64,000 bases of DNA from Demequina sp. NBRC 110057 (GTDB lineage: Bacteria; Actinomycetota; Actinomycetes; Actinomycetales; Demequinaceae). The position numbers and the translations under genes were made by a program. The stretch spans positions 310,001-374,000 of the forward strand of contig NZ_BBRN01000004.1 of the NCBI RefSeq assembly GCF_002090175.1, read 5' to 3'. The number at the start of each line of letters is the position of its first letter. Within the stretch, counting starts at the first letter, position 1. Below the pieces are notes generated by a model, which was given only the letters and a program-made list of their open reading frames with translations, was not told the origin of the DNA and ran no database searches. Of this stretch, positions 63,893 to 64,000 are shown piece after piece.

Positions 63893-64000
63893 TCAGGCCG
63901 TCATCGACTGACGGACCTGTTCCACCACCCTGGGCAGCACCGCGAGGAAACGGTCCACGTCCGCCTCGGTCACCCCGGGGTGAAGACCGATGCGCAGGTT
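63893..64000 (-). CDS. Cysteine desulfurase family protein, C-terminal end (cut by the window edge)
   Basis: The last 35 codons of a gene on the minus strand: NLRIGLHPGVTEADVDRFLA, then VLPRVVEQVRQSMTA and a TGA stop. The pattern L-R-(I/V)-x(5-6)-G-x-T-x(2)-(D/E)-V-x2-F-L-x2-L-P is the usual end of NifS/IscS-type PLP enzymes (class V aminotransferases). The active-site Lys and Cys lie outside the window, so the call is from this short tail and from its place beside erpA and nadA, which is a common setting. Confidence 0.65.
   Translation of the reverse strand, partial: NLRIGLHPGVTEADVDRFLAVLPRVVEQVRQSMTA

Overview
The window is chromosomal DNA of a high-GC (about 70% by eye) actinobacterium. 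The gene set points to the order Micrococcales (a Demequina/Cellulomonas-like lineage is an inference, not a proof). Supporting signs are the glnA1 / glnA2-glnE nitrogen cluster, polyphosphate glucokinase, DUF4191 and DUF3043 proteins, an LCP cell-wall ligase, a lipB-lipA / sucB-lpdA block, many GTG starts and many apparently leaderless genes. No phage, insertion sequence, CRISPR array or tRNA was seen.

Layout. 1-200: 3' part of the RNase P RNA gene with its terminator. 245-9.5 kb: SNF2-type helicase, membrane HtrA protease, DUF2200 protein, acyl-CoA thioesterase, formate/nitrite-type channel, LCP protein, GNAT acetyltransferase, and a TetR regulator divergent from an ABC-2-like membrane protein around a perfect palindromic operator. 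9.5-17.2 kb: a gene-poor stretch with two hairpins, an O-antigen-ligase-like protein, map-ppgK, two small genes, an SDR protein, panB and nadE. 17.2-23.6 kb: glnA2-glnE and two tandem paralogous membrane proteins. 23.6-33.4 kb is accessory: a GH13 glucosidase-LacI-PfkB operon, a DUF2249 protein behind a DosR-like palindrome, a helicase-IV-like enzyme, and a locus with a dehydrogenase/beta-propeller fusion, a TetR regulator and a second dehydrogenase. 33.5-48.5 kb returns to conserved actinobacterial order: glnA1 with a GlnR-type box, RDD protein, HAD phosphatase, DUF4191, lipA, lipB, then (after an inserted MMPL exporter and a kinase-like membrane protein) a TIGR01777 protein, sucB, lpdA and pepA. 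48.6-52.5 kb: pyrD, a TDT-family transporter divergent from a LysR regulator, and a creatininase-family hydrolase. 52.6-60.5 kb: an alpha-xyloside uptake and hydrolysis operon (solute-binding lipoprotein, two permeases, GH31 enzyme) under a LacI regulator with two copies of the same operator, then an aldo/keto reductase. 60.5-64 kb: DUF3043, nadA, a glycerate-kinase-like gene, erpA and the 3' end of a cysteine desulfurase gene.

How the genes fit together. Nitrogen: GlnE should adenylylate GlnA1, which sits behind a GlnR-type box. Lipoate: LipB and LipA make the cofactor carried by the two lipoyl domains of SucB and reoxidised by LpdA. NAD: NadA (an Fe-S enzyme) and NadE are both present, with ErpA and a cysteine desulfurase next to nadA. 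Carbon: two LacI-controlled sugar systems and PpgK feed glycolysis.

The most notable observations are the dehydrogenase-YWTD propeller fusion locus, a pair of intergenic sites with matching paired palindromes, a strongly over-represented nonamer GGCCGATGC, a recurring -10 box placed 6-7 bases before start codons, and the DosR-like palindrome plus leader hairpin in front of the DUF2249 gene.
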